From DSYU01 sp963827605 (lineage in GTDB: Bacteria > Chloroflexota > Anaerolineae > Anaerolineales > Anaerolineaceae): 64,000 bases of DNA. The stretch lies in the NCBI GenBank assembly GCA_963827605.1, contig CAWHBK010000004.1:186001-250000 (forward strand), in the 5' to 3' direction. The translations under genes were made by a program, and so were the position numbers. The notes beneath the pieces are model-generated. The model had not been told where the DNA came from, did not search any database, and saw nothing but the letters and a program-made list of their open reading frames with translations. Positions 44,074 to 53,240 of this stretch are shown one piece after another. Each line of letters begins with the position of its first letter. The stretch's first letter is position 1.

Positions 44074-46257
44074 ATGACCATCCAAGAATCAACGTTACCC
44101 TCAGTCAACAAAAACGGAATCACAATGAGCGGGATGCAGCTTCAAGCCCGTGATCTGGAAATATTAGCTCCAGGGGGGATACACCGGATTTCCGGTGTAT
44201 CCCTCCATGTCGAGCCGCATGAACTCGTTGCCGTGACCGGTTCTGGCCGCCTCGGAAAGTCACTGCTGCTTGAAGCGCTCGCTGGAATAAAGCCGCCATC
44301 CAAGGGGGATATTTTATTAGATGGCGTAGACCTTTACAAATACCGCAAGGTGTATCCATCCTACATTGGTTTCGTTCCACCTGAAATTTCGCTGCCCGAA
44401 AACCTTCGGGTACTTGAGATTCTCAATGATGAGGCCAGACTGCGGTTACCCCGCGACATTCCCCAAAAAGCCCGCCAGCAGCGTGTTGATGAGGTGCTCG
44501 AGCTCGTTGGCCTCCAGGCAGAAACACGCGCTTACCTCCGGTCGTTAAGCAGTTACAAACGCTGGGTAACCAGTATCGCCGTGGAATTATTGAACCATCC
44601 CGGCCTGCTTCTCATCAGCGAGCCTGTGTTGGCCCTGGACCCGGCGGAGGAAATCAAAGTTACCACCCTGCTGAAACAGTTGACCAAGCAGGGTCTGACG
44701 GTCGTTCAGGCGACGGATGTGTCCAGATGCGCCTTAATGGCCAATAAAGTATTGGTCCTGGCGCCAGATGGTACCCTGGCCTGGTTTGGACCAGCCGGCG
44801 ATGCCCTTACCTATTTTAGCGATCTGCTGCAAGAAGAAGGAATTTTAGAAGAGGTCTTTTCGTATGATGACCTCTTGATCACTCTGGAAAACCCCCAGCT
44901 TTCCAAAGCAGAGCCCTGGTCGAAGCGGTTTCGATCCCAACCAGCCTATACCACATACGTCGATGACCCATTAAATGATAAACGGCCTGACCTTTTACTG
45001 CAGGATCGACCATTGAGCCGGTTCCGCGGGGCATCCAAAGAAAAAACGCCCCCTCCGAGGCAGTCTTCAGCTTCTGGTCTTGTAAAGTTTAATCTGCTGG
45101 CCAAACGTGCCATCCGCTTGCTGGCACGGGAACGGGCAGGGGTTTTTATGCTGCTAGCTCCACCGGTTGTCGCCCTGACCGACTTACTTTTATCTACCCC
45201 GTGGATGTCCGACCCGCTTCTTGGCGACCCCGGCCGTCCGCCGGTGGCATTGGGGCTGCTTGTCTTCTTGGAAATGATTCTGGCAGCGCTGCTCTTCCAT
45301 AATGAAATTACGAAAGAACGCGTTGTATACCAACGCGAAAGTCGCACAACCCGCCTGACCTTCCCTTACATCTTGTCAAAAACCTGGGTGGCCTTCCTGC
45401 TGGCCATCTACATCGGCTTGTGTTGGACCATCATCCACTTCATCGCTGCCGGGTTGTTCAACCGTTTCGAATACTTCCCCGCCACCTGGATAACGCTAAT
45501 TTTAGCGGCATTCATTGGCGGGATATTGGGATTAATTGCCTCTGCCATCGCTCGCCATGCACATACGGCTGTGATGTGGGTGCTCATCCTCATCATTCCT
45601 CAGTTGATCCTGAGTGGTTCCATTCTTCCCTTACCGCGCTTGAGTCCGTTGGCAATGCTGATCACGCAGCCCAATCCTGCGCGCCATATTTTTGAAACAC
45701 TGCTTACATTGAGTGATTATGGGCAAGATATCGCCGCCGACGCCTGCTGGCAGCTTTCCGATGAAGAGCGCAGTAAGTTGACCGATGAGCAAAAGCAGAA
45801 CTGCATTTGCCTTGGCGATAACATCTTCTCTCAATGCAGGTTTCCTGGCATCCACAAATTCTTCACGTTCGTCATCGAACAGCCCAAGCCTAATCCGCCT
45901 CCCGCGGATAATGAGCTGAACAATTTCCCGGTGCAGCCCCCGCTTCGCCAGGGAATGACGCCTGAAGAATACAAAAAGTTGGTAGATGAATACACCTCTG
46001 AGGTAGAGCAGTATCAAAACAGGTTAAGCACCTACAGCAGCAATTTTCAAAAGTACATGGAAAATCTTACCAACTGGCAAAGGACCCGGTCGCTGGTAAT
46101 TGGAAATGCGGAGGGTGTAATCGGCCTTGCGCTTTCCGAATACGGGCACGGTCTGCAAGTTGATCCTATCCAAAAATGGTTAATCCTGATTGGGATGAGC
46201 CTGGTTCTGATCTTCGCGTTATTTGGGATTCAGTCGAGAAGGGGTTCTGTCATATGA
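44074..46257 (+). CDS. ABCG-like half transporter (NBD-TMD) with degenerate NBD
   Basis: 727 residues. The NBD (about 20-265) has Walker A VTGSGRLGKSLLLEAL, but Walker B reads LLLISEPVLALDP (Ser in place of Asp) and the LSGGQ position reads LSSYKRWV, so ATPase ability is doubtful or needs a partner. A linker leads to an ABC-2 type membrane domain (about 335-727), where LLFHNEITKERVVYQRESRTTRL is the ABCG-like coupling region. Between the last two helices sits a Cys- and Pro-rich outside loop of about 140 residues (CWQLSDEERSKL ... QNCICLGDNIFSQCRF). It overlaps the next gene by 4 bp (ATGA). Confidence 0.8.
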   Translation: MTIQESTLPSVNKNGITMSGMQLQARDLEILAPGGIHRISGVSLHVEPHELVAVTGSGRLGKSLLLEALAGIKPPSKGDILLDGVDLYKYRKVYPSYIGFVPPEISLPENLRVLEILNDEARLRLPRDIPQKARQQRVDEVLELVGLQAETRAYLRSLSSYKRWVTSIAVELLNHPGLLLISEPVLALDPAEEIKVTTLLKQLTKQGLTVVQATDVSRCALMANKVLVLAPDGTLAWFGPAGDALTYFSDLLQEEGILEEVFSYDDLLITLENPQLSKAEPWSKRFRSQPAYTTYVDDPLNDKRPDLLLQDRPLSRFRGASKEKTPPPRQSSASGLVKFNLLAKRAIRLLARERAGVFMLLAPPVVALTDLLLSTPWMSDPLLGDPGRPPVALGLLVFLEMILAALLFHNEITKERVVYQRESRTTRLTFPYILSKTWVAFLLAIYIGLCWTIIHFIAAGLFNRFEYFPATWITLILAAFIGGILGLIASAIARHAHTAVMWVLILIIPQLILSGSILPLPRLSPLAMLITQPNPARHIFETLLTLSDYGQDIAADACWQLSDEERSKLTDEQKQNCICLGDNIFSQCRFPGIHKFFTFVIEQPKPNPPPADNELNNFPVQPPLRQGMTPEEYKKLVDEYTSEVEQYQNRLSTYSSNFQKYMENLTNWQRTRSLVIGNAEGVIGLALSEYGHGLQVDPIQKWLILIGMSLVLIFALFGIQSRRGSVI

Positions 46258-48260
46258 AAAAGAATTGGATCACTGACCACTATGGCACGATTGTAATTCT
46301 ACTAAGCCTCTTGCTGAGCGCTGCATGTGTACCACTGGTGCCGCGACCAGCTCCTACCCGGCAGGCGTTATCCACGGCACAAATTCCTTCCACCGGAAAA
46401 GTGCCTGCGGTGTTAGTAGACGACCAGGAGTACGATGGCACCACCGTTGTAGTAGCGCGTGTGGTAAGTGATGGACCAGGTTGGATTGCTATTCACCGCC
46501 AGGATGGGGAATCATTAGGCCCCCCGATCGGTTTCGCAAAAGTAGAAGATGGTGAGAACACCGATGTCGCCGTCAAAATTGACCCTCAGCAGGCCACTCC
46601 CCAAATGTATGCCATGCTGCATAAAGATGCCGGGGTGGTGGGAAAATATGAGTTCCCGGGGCCGGATATCCCTGTCTTATCAAAAGACGGTCATCAGGTT
46701 TCACCACCGTTCAAAGCCTTAGTGCACAACGCTACTACCGGCCTGACGCCCTCCATTGTGGTGACAAGCCAGCAGGTAGTCGATGGCAAGGTCAAGATCG
46801 ACGAGGTCACGTCTGACGGGCCAGGCTGGGTGGCGGTGCATGTCCAGCAAGCAGATGGTACCCCCGGCACCGATATCGGTTTCACGGCTGTAAAGGCGGG
46901 CAAAAACCAGAACATTATCGTAACCGTCGACCCTTCCAAGGTGACAGCCATAATGTATGCCATGCTGCATACGGATGGCGGCGAGGTTGGCACGTATGAA
47001 TTCCCCGGTCCCGATTCACCGGTTGAGATCAACGGGGTCATGGTCGCGCCGTCCTTCAATACCAATGGGGTTGCGCAAGCTGCTGCAACGGCTACCGGAG
47101 CACCCGCAGCGGCGCAGGCAACGGCTACCACGGCGCCAGCCGCGGCTGTCCCCGGCGCCACGCCGACCACCGCTGCCGATGATGGCATGGGTATGGTAAT
47201 GGAGTCCCCCTCCGGTGATACCCCGTCATCCATTAAGATCTCCGACCAGCCGCTTGAGAATGGCATGGTGAAAGTTGACCAGGTAAATAGCAGTGGCCCT
47301 GGCTGGGTCGTCATCTACACCACGAACGCCAGCGTCCAGCCTGACCAGCCCATTGGTCAAGTAGCGGTGAAGGCCGGCCAGAGCCAGAACGTGATGGTAC
47401 CGGTCGACCCCGCCAAAGCCAAAGGGAAATTGTATGCGCAGCTGCATGTTGACGCTGGCAAAGTGGGCACATATGAGTTTCCAGGACCGGATGCGCCGCT
47501 GATGGTCGGCGTGCAAATGATTGCGAGTGTCTTCCAAATAAACGAAGCCGTAGCAGCCCAACCGGGCGGCGAGCCCCAGCCAACGGCGATCGTCCCATCC
47601 ATAACCGTAGCCGACCAACCCATTAAAGATTCGGCGGTAATCATCCCGCAGGTGGTCAGCAACGGAGATGCCTGGCTGGTGATCCACCGTCAGAATGGCG
47701 ATGGGATTATGGGGGCAATGGTAGGTTATGCGTATGTGAAGAATGGCCTGAACACCAATGTTAAAGTGAAAGTAAACACCAACTCCACATCCAGCACCAT
47801 GTATGCCATGCTTCACGCCGACCTGGGCGAGAAAGGAAAGTTGGAATTCCCCGGCGCCGATGTGCCGGTTACGGTGAACGGAAAAGACATCAACCCGCCT
47901 TTCAGAGTTACCTACAATAGCGAAAGCGATGTGGTTATCAACTTGAGTCTCGACACCGGGAATGGCGTTCATCTCGTTGATATTCGTGGGATGAGCCTGT
48001 ACGTCTCTCTGAACGACACCCGCGGAAAAAGCAATTGCGATGAAGAATGCCAGAAAGTCTGGAAACCGCTCGTGGCAACCGGCCAGATCATTGCTGGCGC
48101 GGGCGTATCCTCAGACCGGTTAGGGGTAATCATTCTCCCCAATGGCTCCCGTCAGGTCACATACGCGAATGTCCCGCTGTATCTATATTCCAAAGATCTG
48201 AAAACGGGCGATATCAACGGCCAGGGCTTGAACGGCACCTGGTTCCTGGCGAACCCATAA
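46254..48260 (+). CDS. Lipoprotein with four DUF7282-like repeats and a C-terminal lipoprotein_15 domain
   Basis: 668 residues from ATG 46254. The signal peptide ends in lipobox LLSAAC. Four repeats of roughly 100 residues follow, at about 50-155, 166-270, 326-430 and 445-550; each has DGPGWxxIHxQ, a VDP segment, MYAMLH and the closing EFPGPDxPV. An Ala/Thr linker separates repeats two and three. The C-terminus (about 560-668) matches the secreted repeat with a Y-x-F/W/Y-x-x-D motif: GMSLYVSLNDTRGKSNC and PLYLYSKDLKTGDINGQG. It is probably anchored at the cell surface. Start-stop overlap with the ABC gene suggests a joint function. Confidence 0.8.
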   Translation: MKKNWITDHYGTIVILLSLLLSAACVPLVPRPAPTRQALSTAQIPSTGKVPAVLVDDQEYDGTTVVVARVVSDGPGWIAIHRQDGESLGPPIGFAKVEDGENTDVAVKIDPQQATPQMYAMLHKDAGVVGKYEFPGPDIPVLSKDGHQVSPPFKALVHNATTGLTPSIVVTSQQVVDGKVKIDEVTSDGPGWVAVHVQQADGTPGTDIGFTAVKAGKNQNIIVTVDPSKVTAIMYAMLHTDGGEVGTYEFPGPDSPVEINGVMVAPSFNTNGVAQAAATATGAPAAAQATATTAPAAAVPGATPTTAADDGMGMVMESPSGDTPSSIKISDQPLENGMVKVDQVNSSGPGWVVIYTTNASVQPDQPIGQVAVKAGQSQNVMVPVDPAKAKGKLYAQLHVDAGKVGTYEFPGPDAPLMVGVQMIASVFQINEAVAAQPGGEPQPTAIVPSITVADQPIKDSAVIIPQVVSNGDAWLVIHRQNGDGIMGAMVGYAYVKNGLNTNVKVKVNTNSTSSTMYAMLHADLGEKGKLEFPGADVPVTVNGKDINPPFRVTYNSESDVVINLSLDTGNGVHLVDIRGMSLYVSLNDTRGKSNCDEECQKVWKPLVATGQIIAGAGVSSDRLGVIILPNGSRQVTYANVPLYLYSKDLKTGDINGQGLNGTWFLANP

Positions 48261-48296
48261 ACCGACCCTTGCCAGCTGCCTTTATGGAGAAATTCT

Positions 48297-49592
48297 ATGG
48301 AATACCGATTTGATTTCGATGATCAACTGTCCGATCTGCCAATCGCCTTCGACCTGGATGCCGTCGCTCAAGTGTTCAAGGAAAAATTATTTGGACCAAC
48401 CAGTACGGTTACCGTGCATAAGTTGCAAGACACAAAGTACCACCCATCCAAGCGCTGCAACACCACCTATGAAGTGGAGGTGGAAACGCCCGGCAAACCG
48501 ATCTTCCAAACAATTGGCGTGCTCGAGTTTACCCCGGATGGCGTAAAGCCGCGCATCTATCTCGATGACCCTCGTTTACCCTGGCTCACCATGGCAACGG
48601 ACCCCATTGAGATGCACAAACGCATCTGCGAGGCCTTGCAAAACTTTGAGAAGCAGAGCGGCGATATCCAACTCCTGGATATTGAACCTGTGCGCTACAA
48701 ACCCGGGCTGCACTGCGTTTTTCGCTATACAGTGGACACATCTTCCGGAAAGCAGGTGTATTATGGCAAGTTGTTTTCTCACAACATCGATGAACTGATC
48801 AAAACCATCGCCGAACTGCACCAGACCAGCGAAGAGAACCTCGACTTGCCTCGCATACCGCGCCCGGTTGCCTACTGGCCGGATATGAATATGGTTTTGC
48901 AGCCGGCTGTGGCCAGCGGCGTCGAGTTTACCAAATACGCCTATGACACCAATTACCCGGCCGCCGAACGAGAGGAATGGATGCGCAAAGCGGGAGCAAC
49001 CTTAGGCGCGCTGCATACCTCTACCGTGCCGGGCGAGCTGAGAACCATCAACGATGATCTGCGCGATCTGCATGAATACACCACCATGATGATCCGGGTA
49101 AAACCAAAAATGGCGGAACAGTACGAAGAAGCGATCCAACAGATCATCACCAAAATTGATGGTAAGAAAGAACCCCAGGCGGTCGCCAGCCATGGGGCAA
49201 TGCGCACGGACCAGTTCATCTTGCAAGGCGACCGCCTGGCAATTATCGATCTGGATGGCTACTGCTGGGCCAACCCGGCCCGCGATCTGGGCAATTTCCT
49301 GGCATACCTGTGCTGGAAAGCGATCCGCCAGCCAGAACATGGCCAGTATGTAGAGCGAGCCGGCCGAGCCTTTTTGGAGGGCTACCTGGAAATCCAGCCG
49401 GATATCGACGAACACTGGCTTTCCATCTATCAGGCCGCGTCTCTGTTGAAAATCGCCGGCCGCCGCTTCCGCAGCCTGACGTTCCTCGAATGGCCGCTGG
49501 TCATTCACCTGATCGACGCCGCCTTTGCTACCCTAAAAGAAGATCTGGGCAATTGGAACTGGGCACCATTGAAGATCGCCGGGGAACCCTGA
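48297..49592 (+). CDS. APH-fold kinase-like protein 1, catalytic Asp missing
   Basis: 431 residues from ATG 48297 (GGAGA upstream). It has two N-lobe-like segments, TKYHPSKRCNTTYEVEV near 46 and VRYKPGLHCVFRYTVD near 130, then a C-lobe. The Brenner motif reads VASHGAMRTDQFIL (about 295), with Ala where HGD has the catalytic Asp; the metal Asp motif IIDLDGY is kept. It may be a pseudokinase or use another base. The aminoglycoside phosphotransferase/choline kinase fold is clear but the substrate is not. It starts 36 bp after the lipoprotein gene. Confidence 0.8.
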   Translation: MEYRFDFDDQLSDLPIAFDLDAVAQVFKEKLFGPTSTVTVHKLQDTKYHPSKRCNTTYEVEVETPGKPIFQTIGVLEFTPDGVKPRIYLDDPRLPWLTMATDPIEMHKRICEALQNFEKQSGDIQLLDIEPVRYKPGLHCVFRYTVDTSSGKQVYYGKLFSHNIDELIKTIAELHQTSEENLDLPRIPRPVAYWPDMNMVLQPAVASGVEFTKYAYDTNYPAAEREEWMRKAGATLGALHTSTVPGELRTINDDLRDLHEYTTMMIRVKPKMAEQYEEAIQQIITKIDGKKEPQAVASHGAMRTDQFILQGDRLAIIDLDGYCWANPARDLGNFLAYLCWKAIRQPEHGQYVERAGRAFLEGYLEIQPDIDEHWLSIYQAASLLKIAGRRFRSLTFLEWPLVIHLIDAAFATLKEDLGNWNWAPLKIAGEP

Positions 49593-49601
49593 TCGCCCAT
49601 C

Positions 49602-50676
49602 TTGAGCACCTCCACCAGCAAGACCAAGTTTCCGGCCACCTTCATTGATAAAGAATTCCCGGCGTTATGGAGCGCGCTCAATGCTGAGATCATGAATGAC
49701 GAGCTGACACCGATCCTCGAATCGTTTGTCTGCTCAGAAATTCCAGCCATCCGTGCGCCGGGCAAAACTGTTGGCTTACAAACCAGGCAAACGCGGCGTG
49801 ATCCGCTACGAAATCGAGAGCGCCGATTGTCAAGAAAAAGGCCCGTTATTTGGAAAATTATATCCCGAGCCGTATCTCTGCGAGCGCGCCTACCGGGTGA
49901 TGCACACGCTGTCGGAAGATGTGTTCAACAACCTTCCGAACCTGGGCGTGCCAAAACCATTAGGTTATATCCCGCAGCTTTCCATGCTGGTTTTTATCCC
50001 GGCCGAAGGGCAGTTGCTGGGCGAGATGATTTCTCATCACCGCCTCGACAGCCCCGAAGTGGTCCGCACCATGGAACTGGCCGGAGCATGGCTGGCCCAA
50101 CTGCATACCCACCGCTTCCCGCTCGAAAAACAATTCAAGGTCGAAAACGAGATCGATAATATCCGCGAATGGGCTGATCTGATCAGTCAAAAATATCCAG
50201 ACGAAGCCAGGGCAGTACGGCATATCGCCGCCTACCTGATCGACCAGGCAACCGCGCTCGACTTCGACGAGCATGTTCCGATCCATAAAGATTTCCATTA
50301 CGAACATATCCTGGTGAACGGCGGGCTGAAAGTGTTCGATTTTGATGAGATGCGCCTGGGCGATCCCAATTTTGACCTGGCCCACTTCTGCGCCAACTTC
50401 TACCTGCTGGCTTACCGCAATCACAAACATACCGCGCAGTTCTCAGCTCTGCAAAATCACTTCTTCGACGCCTATGCCGACCAGACCGGCTGGTAGTTGA
50501 CAGAAAAATTCCTGTTCTTCTACATCTATTCCTGCCTAAAAATTGCCAAGCAGTTGTGCAAACTGCGCGGTCCCCGTCCCTGGCCCGAAGGAGAAGAACA
50601 GCATGCCCAGGTCTGGTTGATGCTTGAACAGGGCTTGGCCACCCTTTCATATGCCAAGTCTCGCCGTAGTGCATGA
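49602..50676 (+). CDS. APH-fold kinase-like protein 2 (one frameshift and an in-frame TAG)
   Basis: The main open frame is 49726-50496, with the second-module start LLAYKPGKRGVIRYEIE, KLYPEPYLCERAY, the catalytic VPIHKDFHYEHILV (Asp kept) and VFDFDEMRLGDPNFDLAHF. Its N-terminus lies in another frame from TTG 49602 (TKFPATFIDKEFPALW); removing one T of TTT at 49725-49727 joins ILES to LSAQKFQ. After TAG 50494 the same frame continues LTEKFLFFYIYSCLKIAKQL for 59 codons to TGA 50676, which is normal C-lobe sequence for these proteins. The TAG may be an error, a nonsense change or a recoded codon. Confidence 0.7.
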
Positions 50677-50724
50677 TCAAGGCGCGTTACCGATCGTTGA
50701 GTTTTCACAGATCCGGAGGTCAGG

Positions 50725-52047
50725 ATGGTTGAAAGCGGAACGAATCAGCAAATCGGCTACATCCTCCGCAGCTATCCACGTCTCTCACAGACCTTTATCC
50801 TGAACGAAATCCTCGCATTGGAACAGGTTGGCGTGAATATTCACATTTTTGCGCTAACCGATCCACAAGAGGAAATCATCCAGCCGCAGGTCCAACAGAT
50901 TCGCGCGCCTGTTCACTACCTGACCCGGGGTCCTCAAAACGCCTCTCGAAAGGCCTGGCAAGAGCATGCGAAGGTTTTCTGGCGCCACCCAATCGGATAC
51001 ATCCGCGCGCTGACTTATACCCTGCGGAAACACGAGATTGACAGTGGCTACACCAGCAGCAGCCGGATGGAATGTTTCAGGCTGGCGGTAAATTTGGCGC
51101 GAACGCTTGACCAATCAGGCAAGCAAAGCCATGCCCGGATCGATCATCTCCACGCGCATTTTGCGCACGACCCAACCTTCATCGCGCAGCTGGTTCACCT
51201 GATCACCGGCATAACCTACAGCTTTACCGCGCATGCGCGCGACCTGTTCCAGGTGCCGGTGACGGCCCTAACCGACCGCATCAACCACGCCACCGCGGTG
51301 GTTACCTGCTGCCAGAACAATCTCACCTACCTGAACCAGGTAGCGCCGGGGGAACAGAACAAATTCTCCATGATCTATCATGGCGTGAATGTCCGTCGTT
51401 TCCGCCCTCCAGCCAGATCAAAGGCAAAAGCGGAGCTTCCGCTGATTTTGTCGGTTGGGCGGCTGGTAGAAAAGAAAGGTTACCTGGATCTCCTCGCTGC
51501 TCTTCAACTGGTAAAAGCGCGGGGATACCGTTTTCATTGCGCTATCTACGGAGAAGGACCGCTTCAGCAAGAAATCAACCAGTCGATTGAGGCGCGTGGA
51601 TTGACCGGTTGGGCCAGTCTGGAGGGAAATTGCGATCAAACGCAGCTCCTTTCAATATTTCAGAGCGCCACGGTATTTGCACTAACCCCCACAGTTACCG
51701 AAGATGGCGACCGGGACGGAATCCCCAATGTAATCGCGGAGGCGATGGCCGTCAGTCTTCCCGTGGTCAGTACCATAACCGCAGGCATCCCAGAACTCAT
51801 CACCCATAACCAAAATGGCCTGCTCTATTCCCCGCACGATATCAACGGGATCGCCGCGGGGATTATCGAGCTCCTCGCTGATAAGAGCAAACGCGAACGG
51901 CTAGGAAAAGCCGCCCGGGCCAGGGTAATGGAGCAGTTTGATTCACATACGTCTGCCACTCTACTCAAAGAATTGTTTACCCGGAACATGCTGTCCCCGG
52001 AATATCGGGAACTTACTCAGTCAGAAGGGTTTGGATTCAGAAGTTAA
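50725..52047 (+). CDS. Family 4-like glycosyltransferase
   Basis: 440 residues with GGAGG before ATG 50725. The N-terminal half starts IGYILRSYPRLSQTFILNEI, and the C-terminal half has ILSVGRLVEKKGYLDLLAAL, YGEGPLQQEI, the acidic nucleotide-binding region EDGDRDGIPNVIAEAMAVSL (E-x7-E) and VVSTITAGIPELI. This is a GT-B retaining enzyme of the GT4 group, which builds surface polysaccharides, glycolipids and natural-product glycosides. It lies between kinase-like gene 2 and the propeller lipoprotein, all on +. Confidence 0.9.
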   Translation: MVESGTNQQIGYILRSYPRLSQTFILNEILALEQVGVNIHIFALTDPQEEIIQPQVQQIRAPVHYLTRGPQNASRKAWQEHAKVFWRHPIGYIRALTYTLRKHEIDSGYTSSSRMECFRLAVNLARTLDQSGKQSHARIDHLHAHFAHDPTFIAQLVHLITGITYSFTAHARDLFQVPVTALTDRINHATAVVTCCQNNLTYLNQVAPGEQNKFSMIYHGVNVRRFRPPARSKAKAELPLILSVGRLVEKKGYLDLLAALQLVKARGYRFHCAIYGEGPLQQEINQSIEARGLTGWASLEGNCDQTQLLSIFQSATVFALTPTVTEDGDRDGIPNVIAEAMAVSLPVVSTITAGIPELITHNQNGLLYSPHDINGIAAGIIELLADKSKRERLGKAARARVMEQFDSHTSATLLKELFTRNMLSPEYRELTQSEGFGFRS

Positions 52048-52049
52048 GG

Positions 52050-53198
52050 ATGGCTATGCGCCAAACTGTACAATCGAAGACCCGATGGATCTCTGCACTG
52101 CTCCTCATTGCCAGCCTGCTGGCCGGATGTGATCTCCGGCTCAACCCATCCAGCTTGCCAACCAGTGTGGTCGACCTGCCCTTTGGACAGACCAAGATAT
52201 CGTTCAATGAGATTTTGTACGATTCCCGTCTGGAAAAGGTCATTGTTCCAGCCGCGGAAACAGGCGCGCTGGCGCTTGTCGACCCGGTCACGAAAAACGC
52301 TCAGGTGATTGAAGGTTTTACCAGCCGGAATGGGCAAACGGAGACCGCATCCAGAATCGGCGCTACCTCAGCCGCGGTGGCAAAGGGCTTGATCTTCGCG
52401 CCAGACCAGGCGGCACGGAAAATCAACATCATCAATCCAGAGACAGGGCAAATTGTTGGTTCTGCGGGCACAGTGGATGCGCCCGAGTATATCCGTTTCG
52501 TTTCCGCCACGAACGAAATATGGGTAACTGAACCCGAAGGGCAGCAGATCGAAATTTTCAAACTATCCTCAGAACAACCCCCAAAACTGAATAAGTCCAC
52601 CTCCATTAAAGTACCCGATGGGCCAGTAGGGCTGCTTATTGATCGCACCCGCGGGCTGGCGTTTACAAACCAACCCACCGTTGGAGCGACAGCCGTGATT
52701 CAGGTTATCACCCACAATATCATCTTCAATTGGGGAAACGGCTGCTCCAAAGCCCGGGGAATGGCGATTGATGAAGAGGCAGGCTTCCTTTTTGTGGCTT
52801 GCAACGAAGGCAAAGTGGTGATGATGGATATCAACCACAATGGCGCCCAAATCACCAGTCAAAGCTACGGCGGGGATATCAATTTAATTGCCTACAACCC
52901 GCAGAAAAAACACCTCTATCTTCCCAGCGGGGCAAGCGCCATCGTCGCAATCTTTGCAATCGTAGACTCATCTACCTTGCCTACCCCAACCACATCTCCC
53001 AAGGCGACCCCAACGACTGAGGGAGAGGCTGCCACGCCCGTGCCTGCTTCCCCGTTCATCCTCAAGCGGTTGGGGACTGCCGATACGGCCCTGAAAGCCT
53101 CCTGTATCACCACAGACGACCAGGCGAACATCTGGGTTTGCGATCGCAATAAAGGACGGCTGTTCTTGATCCACGATTCATTTCCAACCGGCGGATAG
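52050..53198 (+). CDS. Beta-propeller-like lipoprotein
   Basis: 382 residues; ATG 52056 has the better spaced Shine-Dalgarno (taagga) and may be the real start. Signal peptide and lipobox LLIASLLAGC are followed by repeats like those of YncE/NHL propellers: YDSRLEKVIVPAAETGALAL, GLIFAPDQAARKINIINPETG, EEAGFLFVACNEGKVVMMDI and NPQKKHLYLPSG. A Pro/Thr linker interrupts the last third. It probably binds a glycan or protein partner outside the cell. Neighbours are glycosyltransferase and ABC exporter genes. Confidence 0.7.
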   Translation: MAMRQTVQSKTRWISALLLIASLLAGCDLRLNPSSLPTSVVDLPFGQTKISFNEILYDSRLEKVIVPAAETGALALVDPVTKNAQVIEGFTSRNGQTETASRIGATSAAVAKGLIFAPDQAARKINIINPETGQIVGSAGTVDAPEYIRFVSATNEIWVTEPEGQQIEIFKLSSEQPPKLNKSTSIKVPDGPVGLLIDRTRGLAFTNQPTVGATAVIQVITHNIIFNWGNGCSKARGMAIDEEAGFLFVACNEGKVVMMDINHNGAQITSQSYGGDINLIAYNPQKKHLYLPSGASAIVAIFAIVDSSTLPTPTTSPKATPTTEGEAATPVPASPFILKRLGTADTALKASCITTDDQANIWVCDRNKGRLFLIHDSFPTGG

Positions 53199-53240
53199 AA
53201 GAATGTCAGATTACCGGAAAAAATTTGAGAGAATTGATTT

